A DNA stretch of 64,000 nucleotides from Aureimonas sp. Leaf427 (GTDB lineage: Bacteria; Pseudomonadota; Alphaproteobacteria; Rhizobiales; Rhizobiaceae), in the NCBI RefSeq assembly GCF_001425485.1, contig NZ_LMQW01000034.1, forward strand, positions 248,001 to 312,000, read 5' to 3'. The notes beneath the pieces were generated by a model. It was given only the letters and a program-made list of their open reading frames with translations, searched no databases and was not told the DNA's origin. Shown here one piece after another: positions 9,755 to 17,436 of this stretch; position 1 is the first letter of the stretch; the number at the start of each line of letters is the position of its first letter. The position numbers and the translations under genes are program-made.

Positions 9755-10294
9755 TCACTCGGCGGGCGTCGCGTCCGTGTCGGCCTTTCCAAGAATGGCA
9801 GCGGCGGCGCGCCGCAGAGCTTTGGTCGCACTGCCCTTCGGCCGTTCGGCCTTTTCGCGGGCGCGCCGATGACGCAGGTCGAAGGCGACGAGCAGGTCGG
9901 AAAGCTCCTTCTCGTCGACGAGATTCGCCGCTTCGCTCAAGGGAAACCAGTGCCGATGGCGCTGTCCGAACTCGGGCCACGCCGTATCCACCGCTTCGAC
10001 CGCCAGCGGAAAGACGGTGACGCGGCAACGAACGGAGGAAGCGCGGTCGGGGGCCGCCTTGTCGTAGTCGTAATGTCCGAGGCTCTTTTTGACGACTCGG
10101 CCGATGACGCCGGCCTCCTCCCAAGCTTCCTGGGCGGCTGCCTCATACGGCTTCTTGCCCTTCATCGGCCAGCCTTTCGGGATCACCCAGCGACCGGTGT
10201 CGCGCGAGGTGATGAGAAGGACTTCCGCGTCCGGCCCGGCTGCGTTTCGAAAAGGAAGCGCTGCAATCTGTGTTTTCAAGGACTTGGCAACCAT
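9755..10294 (-). CDS. Nudix hydrolase
   Basis: A 179-residue protein whose Nudix box lies at about residues 45-67 (GWPMKGKKPYEAAAQEAWEE then AGV). The metal-binding QEAWEEAG core fits REUxEExG with Arg replaced by Gln, and the first box Glu is Lys, as in the diphosphoinositol-phosphate-like subgroup with the PKGWPMKG lead-in. It should hydrolyse a nucleoside-diphosphate-linked compound or a related pyrophosphate; the substrate is unknown. It is transcribed away from the Na/Pi cotransporter gene with a 350-base divergent region between them. Confidence 0.85.
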   Translation of the reverse strand: MVAKSLKTQIAALPFRNAAGPDAEVLLITSRDTGRWVIPKGWPMKGKKPYEAAAQEAWEEAGVIGRVVKKSLGHYDYDKAAPDRASSVRCRVTVFPLAVEAVDTAWPEFGQRHRHWFPLSEAANLVDEKELSDLLVAFDLRHRRAREKAERPKGSATKALRRAAAAILGKADTDATPAE

Positions 10295-10644
10295 GAATGA
10301 TGATCCGCGGAAGAAACGTCAGAGGCTGTTCCGCAAACGACGTCGTCTGCCTCATTCGAACGGTTGACGTATAAGTTATAGCCCCTGCTTCTTTTTTCGA
10401 GCCCTCCCGGGGCACGAAATATGTCGTGCCTGCGACATCGGTGACGACGTGCTCGAACGTCGTGCCGGGCGTTCCTGCGCAGTCTAACCGAAGTCCTCTT
10501 ACAACCCATGCGTCGATTGACGTAGGCCGGTTGAATGCGCACTTTATGCGCTTTGTGACACTGCGATGACAGGCTGACGCAAGATATCGGGCGGACGATG
10601 ATTCGTCCTGCCGGATGCAGGGCCGCCGAGCGAAGGAAACGCCC
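10295..10644. other. 350-base divergent intergenic region
   Basis: Promoter region shared by the Nudix gene (minus) and the Na/Pi cotransporter gene (plus). It contains a GGCACGA / TCGTGCC inverted repeat near 10,413-10,432 and the Pho-box-like element listed separately. I see no gene in it. Confidence 0.6.
10555..10572 (-). promoter_or_regulatory. Pho-box-like element
   Basis: Read on the minus strand the 18 bases are CTGTCAT CGCA GTGTCAC. The rhizobial PhoB consensus is two CTGTCA-type repeats of seven bases four apart; the first repeat matches fully and the second has one mismatch. It lies about 73 bases upstream of the Na/Pi cotransporter ATG, but in the opposite orientation. Regulation by PhoB is inferred only from this match and from the transporter's function. 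Confidence 0.35.
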
Positions 10645-12297
10645 ATGTCCGCGACCGAGGTTCTCGTAGGGCTGGCAGGACAGATCGCCCTCCTTCTATG
10701 GGGGCTGCATATGGTGACGAGCGGCGTTCAGCGTGCTTTGGGAAGCCGGCTTGCCGGCGTCGTGCGCATGGGGCTCGGCAATCGCGCGAAGGCGGCCCTG
10801 ACCGGGTTCGGCATGACCGCGCTGCTCCAGAGCAGCACGGCGACGGCCATGATGGTCAGCGCGTTTGCCGCGGGCGGCGTGGTCGATCTCATGCCCGCGC
10901 TTTCGGTCATGCTCGGCGCCAATATCGGCACGACGCTGATCGTCCAGCTCGTCTCGTTCGATCTCTCCATGCTTTCGCCCGGCCTGATCCTGGTCGGTGT
11001 GCTCGCCTACCGCTCGGGCGGCCGACCTGTCCTGCGCGATATCGGCTCCGCGCTGGTCGGGCTCGGGCTGATGCTTCTGGCGCTTCGGCTCCTCACCGCC
11101 ACGATGGCGCCGCTGGAGGCCTCGGCGGATCTGCGCGCCGTGCTCCATATTCTCGGGTCCGACCCGCTGCTCAACGTGCTGATGGCGGCGATTCTCGCCT
11201 GGGCCGCGCATTCGAGCGTCGCGGCGATTCTCTTCGTCATGTCGCTGGCGGGCGCCGGGGTCGTCGCGCCGGAGGCCGCGCTCGCCATGGTGCTCGGCGC
11301 CAATATCGGCAGCGCGCTGAACCCGGTCATCGCCCATCTCGGCGGCGATCCCGTGCACCTGCGCCTGCCGATCGGCAACCTCGTCAACCGACTGATCGGC
11401 GCGGCGCTTGCGATCGCCTTCGTGGAGCCGGCGTCCGTCCTGCTCCTCTCCTTCGACGATTCGCCCGCCCGGGCGGCGGCGGGCTTTCACATGCTCTTCA
11501 ACATCGCGACGGGGCTCCTCTTCCTGCCGCTTCTCCGCCCGATGACCAAGCTCCTGAAGCGGCTTCTGCCGGCGGCCGCCGCGGCCAGCGATCCCGGCGC
11601 GCCGCGCTATCTCGACAGCGCCGCGCTGACGACGCCCTCCGTCGCGCTCTCCAATGCCGCGCGCGAGGTGCTGCGCATGGCGGACGTGATCGACACGATG
11701 CTGCGCCGCTCGCAGGAGGCTTTCCGCCACGACGATCCCGAGAAGATCGCGGCCACCAGCCGGCTCGACGACGTGCTCGACCGGCTGTTCCAGTCGATCC
11801 AGCTCTATCTCGGGGCGATCGGACAGGAGGAACTGGAGCCCGCCGAGCAGCGCAAGCTTTCCGACACGCTGACGCTGGCGATCAATCTCGAACATATGGG
11901 CGACATCATCGACCGCAATCTCATGGACGTCGCCGCCCGCCGCATCCGCCATGGCCTGCGTCTGTCGGAGGAGGCGGGGCGCCAGATCGAGGACATGCAC
12001 ACGCGCCTGATCGACCATCTCCAGCTGGCCGTCGCGGCCTTCATGTTCGGCGACCGGCAGGCCGCGCAGCGGCTGGTGCTGGAGAAGGAAGCGTTTCGCG
12101 AGATCGAGCGCGCGACCCAGGAGCGCCACTTCGCCCGGATGCGGCAGGGAACGGGCGCGGAGATCGACGCCAGCTCCCTCCAGCTCGACATCGTGCGCGA
12201 TCTCAAGCGCATCGAGGCCCATATCGCGGCGACCGGCCACAGCCTGCTCGAACTTTCCGGCCAGCTGCGCCCGAGCCGCCTGCAGCCCGGTCTTTGA
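10645..12297 (+). CDS. Na/Pi cotransporter family protein with PhoU-like domain
   Basis: A 550-residue inner-membrane protein. The N-terminal 310 residues hold two inverted transport repeats with the QSSTAT-type motif (TALLQSSTATAMM near 60, and a degenerate AWAAHSSVAAILF near 200) and GANIGTTL / GANIGSAL loops. The C-terminal 200 residues are a soluble PhoU-like helical bundle (LEHMGDIIDRNLMD). The family exports or co-transports phosphate with sodium. ATG 10,645 is preceded by GAAGGA; the earlier in-frame start adds residues without family character. A Pho-box-like element upstream fits phosphate control. Confidence 0.88.
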   Translation: MSATEVLVGLAGQIALLLWGLHMVTSGVQRALGSRLAGVVRMGLGNRAKAALTGFGMTALLQSSTATAMMVSAFAAGGVVDLMPALSVMLGANIGTTLIVQLVSFDLSMLSPGLILVGVLAYRSGGRPVLRDIGSALVGLGLMLLALRLLTATMAPLEASADLRAVLHILGSDPLLNVLMAAILAWAAHSSVAAILFVMSLAGAGVVAPEAALAMVLGANIGSALNPVIAHLGGDPVHLRLPIGNLVNRLIGAALAIAFVEPASVLLLSFDDSPARAAAGFHMLFNIATGLLFLPLLRPMTKLLKRLLPAAAAASDPGAPRYLDSAALTTPSVALSNAAREVLRMADVIDTMLRRSQEAFRHDDPEKIAATSRLDDVLDRLFQSIQLYLGAIGQEELEPAEQRKLSDTLTLAINLEHMGDIIDRNLMDVAARRIRHGLRLSEEAGRQIEDMHTRLIDHLQLAVAAFMFGDRQAAQRLVLEKEAFREIERATQERHFARMRQGTGAEIDASSLQLDIVRDLKRIEAHIAATGHSLLELSGQLRPSRLQPGL

Positions 12298-12319
12298 CCC
12301 GGCCGCAGGCAATGGAGCT

Positions 12320-12586
12320 TCAGAGAGAACCGGGCTCGCGGCCGAGGGTGGGGGAAGCCGAGTGGCGCTGGCGGCGGCCGATGATCATCATCGGGATGCT
12401 GGCGAAGGAGAGGAGAAGCGTCAGCGCGGCGAAGAGGCCGATGGACGGGTTCTCCTCGACCGCGGTCGTGTAGAAGATGAGATAGATCTCATAGATGAAG
12501 GCCGGCGGCGCCAGGGTGAAGAGGCCGGCCCCGGCATAGCCGAGCGTGCGGAAGCTGGTGGTGACGAACGTATCCTCGCGGATCAT
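12320..12586 (-). CDS. small membrane hypothetical protein
   Basis: An 88-residue protein with two predicted membrane helices, about residues 19-43 (LFTLAPPAFIYEIYLIFYTT) and 50-71 (IGLFAALTLLLSFASIPMMII). ATG 12,586 is chosen because AGGAG lies nine bases upstream and the longer frame has no family-like sequence. The family is not recognised. It is convergent with the Na/Pi gene. Confidence 0.6.
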   Translation of the reverse strand: MIREDTFVTTSFRTLGYAGAGLFTLAPPAFIYEIYLIFYTTAVEENPSIGLFAALTLLLSFASIPMMIIGRRQRHSASPTLGREPGSL

Positions 12587-12734
12587 GCCGATATCTCCTG
12601 AACGGTAGACGCCACCGTTGACAGGCGAAGCTTGCTCCAGACCATCTGCCGCTCGCGCCCGGCCGACGAAGAGCATCCGTCGGGCCCCGTCCTGTCAAAG
12701 GCTTAGCGGGGTCGGTCCGCATCCCTGAAGACCG

Positions 12735-13244
12735 TCAGCGGATGCGGATGCGCATTTCGACGCGGCGATTGGCGGGGTCGAGCGGATCGGACACACGCGG
12801 GTCGCTCTCGCCGAGGCCGGCGACCCCGAGCTTGTCCGGCGCGACGCCGCATTCGAGCAGAAAGTCGCGCACCGCCTTCGCGCGCCGCTCGGAGAGGCTC
12901 TGATTGTAGGCCGCGCCGCCACGCGCGTCGCTATGACCCTCGACGACGAAGCTTGCCGTCGCCAGCCGCTCGTCGGCCAGCGTCGCGGCGAAGGCCTTCA
13001 GGCTCTCGCGGGAGGCGGGCGTCAGCGTGGCGGAATCGAGATCGAACGCCACGAGAAGATCGAAGCCCTCCGGCGCGGTGAGCTTCTCGATACAGTCGGG
13101 CGAGGCGCCGATGCACAGGCCCCCGGCAAGACCGAAGGGCACGATGCCGCCAAGGCTTCGAAGCTCCGCGCCGGCCGGAACGGAAAGGCCGAATAGGGAC
13201 AGGGCGACGGCCGCGAGGCGGACCGTGGTTGTAGGGGGCGACAC
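12735..13244 (-). CDS. OmpA/Pal-like outer-membrane or periplasmic protein
   Basis: A 169-residue protein with an N-terminal signal peptide (VRLAAVALSLFGLSVPAGA) and a C-terminal OmpA domain of about 110 residues. The peptidoglycan-binding site is visible in VVEGHSDARGG...SERRAKAV. GTG 13,244 is chosen because GGGAGG lies six bases upstream; an ATG at 13,295 would add 17 charged residues before the signal peptide. No lipobox is evident, so it is not a classical Pal lipoprotein. It is the last gene of the ExbB-ExbD-ExbD-TonB-like cluster and could be its cell-wall anchor. Confidence 0.8.
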   Translation of the reverse strand: MSPPTTTVRLAAVALSLFGLSVPAGAELRSLGGIVPFGLAGGLCIGASPDCIEKLTAPEGFDLLVAFDLDSATLTPASRESLKAFAATLADERLATASFVVEGHSDARGGAAYNQSLSERRAKAVRDFLLECGVAPDKLGVAGLGESDPRVSDPLDPANRRVEMRIRIR

Positions 13245-13294
13245 GCTATCCTCCCGGTTCGTCCCGTCAGGCTTAGGATCGGTTCGAAGCACCA

Positions 13295-14965
13295 TCAAGG
13301 CACGCTCGCCGTCGAGGGAGGGCCGACCGTGAAGGCGGCGAGGGCGACATCGAGCGACTGGCCCTTCTGCTTCAGAAGGCGGTCGATCTCCACGAAATAA
13401 CGCCGGGCCTCGACGGGAACGGGCGGCCGCATGGTGGAAATCGGTCCGGCGCCGGCCAGCGCGACGAAGAGCTGGACGGTCGGCACGGGATCCCCGGTGA
13501 GGCTCAGCGGCGTCTCGAACACCCAGTCTCCGCCCGGCTCTCGCGACAGGAGGAAGCTGGCGTCCTGGATGCGGCCTTCGTCGTCCAGGATCAGCATCGT
13601 CAGGGGGCGCTCGCCCACCCCGACGATCCGCCCGGCGATCGTTGCGCCGCTGGCGATCGTGTCCGGCTGGAGCGTCAGTCGGACGGGGAAATCGGGATAG
13701 GCCGCCTGGCCGCGTGCAAAGGCGAGGACGGCGCATTGCGCCTGCGAGACCGTTCGGGCGGCGGCCTCGGGGCGCGGCCCCGTCCGCTTTTCCAGCGCGT
13801 CCTCGAACCCGGCAAGCTCGGTCTCGTCGCGCGAGAAGCCGGCAATGCTCAGCCTGTCATCGCCCGTCGCGATCGTCAGCGCGGCGAAACAGCCGCCGCC
13901 CTGGTAGCCGCGCACGAAGGCGTTGAGCGCCTCGCGGTCCGGCTCGGCCTCCGCCGCATCCGCCGGAAGCGCGGCGACCTGGGGCACCGGTTGCTGGGGA
14001 GCCGTATCGGCGGGCGCTGCGCCCGGGAGCGTGCGGGCGACCGAGGGCGTCGTCGGGACGGCGGGCGCGACCACGGCTCCGCCGACCCCGACGGCCTGCG
14101 GTACGGTCGGCGCCACGCGAGCGGCCGGAGACACCAGCGGCGATATGCCGGAACCGCCGCTTCCGCCGGACGGCGGGATGTTCGAGACCACCGGAGACGA
14201 GGACATGCCGCGCTGCGTCGCCGGCCGGCTGCCAACCGCGGCGATCGAGATGCGCGGCAGAGGCTGGGGTGCCGCGGCGCCGGACGACGCAACGATCGGG
14301 CTCGGCGTCCGGCTCGGCAAGGCGGCGCTGGGGGAGATCGCGACCGGAGCGGACGGCGCGATCGTGGGCGACGGTGCGGTGGCGGCGACTGAGCTGGAAG
14401 TCGGAGTCACGGAGGCCGGCGTGCCGGCGACGCGCGCGGCTGTCGGCGCCGCGATCGCCGACGGTGCCGCAGGTGTCGCGACGGCCGGCGCGGTGGGCGC
14501 CGTCGCCTCGACGGCGGTCGCAGCCGGCGGTGCGTCGGGCGTCGAGGCGATGGCGCGATCGTCCGCGAGGGCGGCCGGCGACGCCGTGCCCGACGCAATG
14601 ACGCTCGCGATGCTGAGCGGATTGTCGCTGACCGTGGCGGCTGCGCCGGTCGAGGGCACCTGCGCCGGAACGGGGGCCTCCACCCTGGCGCCCAGCCGCG
14701 TCGCCGTGATCGGTGCCGCTTCGAGAACGCCGGCGCTTTGCGTCACAGCATCCGCCCGCCCGCCCCGCGTTTCCACCACGCTCACCCGGGCCGTCTCCGG
14801 CCGTTCCAGAAGCGTGATGACGCTTTCGGGCGGGCGCGAGGCGGCGATGGCGGCGCCGAACTGCTGGACCGTCACGATCAGCGGGAGATGGATGAGGGTG
14901 GCAAGCGTATAGGCGCCGATGCGCCACGCCCGATCTTCCGCCGAGGACGACAGAGCGCCAATCAT
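13295..14965 (-). CDS. TonB/TolA-like protein with long Ala/Pro/Thr linker and unknown C-terminal domain
   Basis: A 556-residue protein anchored by one N-terminal helix (residues 15-40, GAYTLATLIHLPLIVTVQQF). Residues 60-345 are a low-complexity periplasmic linker rich in Ala, Pro, Val and Thr, as in TonB/TolA. The C-terminal 200 residues form a domain I do not recognise as TonB or TolA; it has three cysteines (CFAALTI, AQCAVLAF and one more position not resolved) and a C-terminal helix YFVEIDRLLKQKG. ATG overlaps the second ExbD stop by four bases. By position it should transmit proton-motive energy from the ExbB/ExbD complex across the periplasm; that is inference. Confidence 0.7.
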   Translation of the reverse strand: MIGALSSSAEDRAWRIGAYTLATLIHLPLIVTVQQFGAAIAASRPPESVITLLERPETARVSVVETRGGRADAVTQSAGVLEAAPITATRLGARVEAPVPAQVPSTGAAATVSDNPLSIASVIASGTASPAALADDRAIASTPDAPPAATAVEATAPTAPAVATPAAPSAIAAPTAARVAGTPASVTPTSSSVAATAPSPTIAPSAPVAISPSAALPSRTPSPIVASSGAAAPQPLPRISIAAVGSRPATQRGMSSSPVVSNIPPSGGSGGSGISPLVSPAARVAPTVPQAVGVGGAVVAPAVPTTPSVARTLPGAAPADTAPQQPVPQVAALPADAAEAEPDREALNAFVRGYQGGGCFAALTIATGDDRLSIAGFSRDETELAGFEDALEKRTGPRPEAAARTVSQAQCAVLAFARGQAAYPDFPVRLTLQPDTIASGATIAGRIVGVGERPLTMLILDDEGRIQDASFLLSREPGGDWVFETPLSLTGDPVPTVQLFVALAGAGPISTMRPPVPVEARRYFVEIDRLLKQKGQSLDVALAAFTVGPPSTASVP

Positions 14966-15384
14966 GGCGCGGCCCTGCTGGCGATCTCACGCCGGGTGAC
15001 GATCTTCAACGCCATGCCCGTGTCGCCGCGCAGGCGATCCATGAGCGTTAGGAGGTCGCGCGCCGAGAAGGTGCGATCCGCCATGATGTTCAGCGTCGCG
15101 AAGGCGGAGGGGTCCGCGAGACGCCGGGCGGCGATGGTGGAGAGGAGGTCGGCCTCCTCGATGGCCTCGCCATCCAGGAAGAGCGCGCCCTCCGGCATCA
15201 CCGTCAGGAGCGGCCGGGGCAGGCGGTCGCCGGGCAGGAGTTCGGCCGTCGGCGGCGCGACGCTGAGTTCGGGCCGGTTCACCTGACTGCCGCTCGTGAT
15301 GAAGAAGAGAAGCAGGAGGAAGACGATGTTGATCGCCGGGACGGCGAAGTCCATCGTGGGCGGGGATTTGCGCGCTTTCAGCAT
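14962..15384 (-). CDS. ExbD/TolR family protein with Asn in place of the membrane Asp
   Basis: A 140-residue protein with one N-terminal helix (residues 13-31, VPAINIVFLLLLFFITSG) and a periplasmic TolR-like domain. In ExbD, TolR and MotB the helix begins with an essential Asp; the paralogue next door has it (PLVDIVFLLL), but here the aligned residue is Asn19 (codon AAC, 15,328-15,330 on the plus strand). It may therefore be a structural partner rather than a proton carrier. The start is 36 bases after the first ExbD stop, and its stop overlaps the TonB-like start. Confidence 0.85.
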   Translation of the reverse strand: MLKARKSPPTMDFAVPAINIVFLLLLFFITSGSQVNRPELSVAPPTAELLPGDRLPRPLLTVMPEGALFLDGEAIEEADLLSTIAARRLADPSAFATLNIMADRTFSARDLLTLMDRLRGDTGMALKIVTRREIASRAAP

Positions 15385-15420
15385 GGCGTCGCTTCGCGAT
15401 CGGAGGGCGGCATGGCCGAA

Positions 15421-15858
15421 CTATCGCATATCCGCGACGGCGATCGAAGCGAAGGCCGCGATCTTGGCGGCCTCCAGCGCGGCGACGAAATCCTGCACCG
15501 TCGCATCGGCCGAGGCGAGGATGGTGAGGCGCGTCGTGCCGCTGGCGGCCTCCTCGCGCAGGGCCGGGAGGAGGGCACCTGGGCTGAGCACCCGCCCGTT
15601 TAGGCGCACGCGACCGGCATCGACGGAGAGAAGAGCATCCGGCCGCGCCTCGCCGGACGTCGCGAGCGGCGGCGCCGCGGACGCCGGCCCGGAGGCCTGA
15701 CCCTCCAGTGTCAGCATCGAGAAGGGCGTCAGCTGCGAGGACAGCATGAAGAAGGTGAGGAGAAGGAAGACGATGTCGACCAGCGGCGTCAGCACCATCG
15801 GGCGACGCAGCTTTCTGCGGGGGCGGAGGCCGAGGGGTGCCGTTTGCGGGCCTGACAT
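15421..15858 (-). CDS. ExbD/TolR family biopolymer transport protein
   Basis: A 145-residue protein with a basic N-terminus, one membrane helix (TPLVDIVFLLLTFFMLSSQL, residues 24-43) and a periplasmic domain. Asp28 is the conserved proton-carrying residue. It sits six bases after the ExbB-like gene and should form the motor with it. The C-terminal half has the usual ExbD beta-alpha pattern (LSVDAGRVRLNGRVL, LTILASADATVQDFVAALEAAK). Confidence 0.88.
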   Translation of the reverse strand: MSGPQTAPLGLRPRRKLRRPMVLTPLVDIVFLLLTFFMLSSQLTPFSMLTLEGQASGPASAAPPLATSGEARPDALLSVDAGRVRLNGRVLSPGALLPALREEAASGTTRLTILASADATVQDFVAALEAAKIAAFASIAVADMR

Positions 15859-15864
15859 GGCGGC

Positions 15865-16581
15865 TCAGCCGATTTCGTGGTCGCGAAGACGCTCGGCGCT
15901 TCGCGCAGGCGACGAAGCCGTTTTCGCGTCCCGGCTCGCATAGGGACGTCGAGCCTTCGCGAGGATCCTCGCGATGACGCTCTCCATCGCCAGCCGCTCG
16001 GTCTCGATCCGCTCCTCAAGCCAGCTTGCGACGAAGTAGAAGGGAATCGCGATGGCGAGGCCGACGGCGGTCGTCGACAGAGCGAGCCAGATGCCGCCCG
16101 CGAGCTGCCCGGGATCGCCGACGCCGCCGCTCGCGGCCAGCGCCCCGAAGGCGTCGATCATGCCGAGAACCGTGCCGAGCAGGCCGAGCATGGGCGCGGC
16201 CTGGACGATGGTCTCGAGCAGGCGCATCCGCCGCCCCATGGTGGCCAGGATGTCCGAGGCCGTGGTGAGGCCCGCATCGCGCGCGGCATCGAGCTGATCG
16301 GGCGCCCAGCCGATGGACCGCATCGTCTCGGCCGCGACGCGCGACAAGGCGGCCTTGTGCACCTCGACGGATTCGAAGGCGGCCTTGCGGTCGCCCTCCG
16401 CCCAGAGACGCAGGGCCCGGTCCGCTCTCTTGTGCGAGCCGACGCCGAGGCGGGCGAAATCCATGACCTTCAGGATGGATGTCGCAAGCGCCACGATCGA
16501 GACGACCACGAGCGCGCCCATGACCGGTCCGCCGATCGACAGGAACACCTGACGGAGAATATCGATATCCAGGTCCGGCAT
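15865..16581 (-). CDS. MotA/TolQ/ExbB proton channel protein
   Basis: A 238-residue inner-membrane protein with three predicted helices at about 15-37, 125-147 (LETIVQAAPMLGLLGTVLGMIDAF) and 165-188 (GGIWLALSTTAVGLAIAIPFYF). The second and third carry the family's GLLGTV and LSTTAVGL proton-path motifs. It pairs with the downstream ExbD proteins to convert proton flow into movement of the TonB-like partner. It lies 123 bases after the small secreted protein gene on the same strand. Confidence 0.9.
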   Translation of the reverse strand: MPDLDIDILRQVFLSIGGPVMGALVVVSIVALATSILKVMDFARLGVGSHKRADRALRLWAEGDRKAAFESVEVHKAALSRVAAETMRSIGWAPDQLDAARDAGLTTASDILATMGRRMRLLETIVQAAPMLGLLGTVLGMIDAFGALAASGGVGDPGQLAGGIWLALSTTAVGLAIAIPFYFVASWLEERIETERLAMESVIARILAKARRPYASRDAKTASSPARSAERLRDHEIG

Positions 16582-16704
16582 CGGCTTGCCCCTCTCTTCT
16601 TCGCCGCTCTCACTACGACATCCGGATGATCGCTTCGTGATCCCGGATGTCGGCGTCCGCTCCCTCGCCGCGCGGGGAGCGGTGCGCCTCGCGTTTGACC
16701 CGGA

Positions 16705-17172
16705 CTACAGGTCGAGCGCGATCGAGGTGCGCGAGGTCGGCTTTGCGGCGTCGAGGCAGAGCGGCAGGGTCGCGCCGCCGGCCTCGCAGCGCGATGCGCT
16801 GTTGATGACGATGCGGGAAATGTCGGCGCATTTCGAATTGGCGATGTCGAACTGGACGATCTTCGTCTTGCGCTGGGGCAGAGCCCCGAAGTCGAGGAGA
16901 ACGAACTGCGAGATGCGCTGGCCGCCGTCGAAGACGACGACCTCGTAGGACACCGCCTCGAGGGCCCTGTCCGTGCCGTTATAGGCGACGAAGGCGAGGC
17001 GGCAGCCGTCGCCGACATCGTTGGCCGTGTTGAGTTCGAGCGCGAGAGCCGAGGCAGGCGACGCATTTTGTGCAGCGGACGGCGCATCCTGCGCGGCCGC
17101 CGGCGCGAGCCCGCCGGCCAGGAACGCCGCCATACAGGCCAGGACCCGCAATCTCGAACGCGACGACGCCAT
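16705..17172 (-). CDS. secreted hypothetical protein
   Basis: A 155-residue protein with a signal peptide (MASSRSRLRVLACMAAFLAGGLAPAAAQ, residues 1-28). The mature part is a beta-rich domain with four cysteines (CRLAFV, CADIS, RCEAG, LCLDA), likely two disulfides. ATG 17,172 has a GGAG site; an ATG 14 codons upstream would precede the signal peptide with charged residues. No family is recognised. Its position just before the ExbB/ExbD genes suggests a periplasmic accessory of that system. Confidence 0.65.
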   Translation of the reverse strand: MASSRSRLRVLACMAAFLAGGLAPAAAQDAPSAAQNASPASALALELNTANDVGDGCRLAFVAYNGTDRALEAVSYEVVVFDGGQRISQFVLLDFGALPQRKTKIVQFDIANSKCADISRIVINSASRCEAGGATLPLCLDAAKPTSRTSIALDL

Positions 17173-17327
17173 CTTCGAAAACTCCACTCGATACGCTGCA
17201 TGCCGGCGCGACAAACACCTGCGCCATTTGCGACATTGGCATCATTCGCCCGCCAGTTCAAACCGTCGACGGAGGTCTCGTAGGGCGGATCTGCGGTCGG
17301 CCGAGGGCACTTCGGAACTCGGGTGCG

Positions 17328-17374
17328 GGTCCGTCGCCGATGCCTGTCCATGCCGAAGGCATCGGCGACGGACC
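17328..17374. repeat. 17-bp perfect inverted repeat
   Basis: Arms GGTCCGTCGCCGATGCC (17,328-17,344) and its exact complement (17,358-17,374) flank a 13-base loop, between the metC stop and the secreted-protein start. No T run follows on either strand, so a standard intrinsic terminator is unlikely, though it could end or protect the metC message. Confidence 0.6.
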
Positions 17375-17436
17375 GGCATGGAACGGCTGGCGGATCACCC
17401 CCGGCGGTTTGGGCCGCCGCGGGTCGAGGCCGGTCG

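Noticed and set aside
13245-13736. Long upstream extension of the OmpA-like frame
   Set aside because: It overlaps the real TonB-like gene in another frame and is Arg/Pro-rich; GTG 13,244 with GGGAGG directly precedes the signal peptide.
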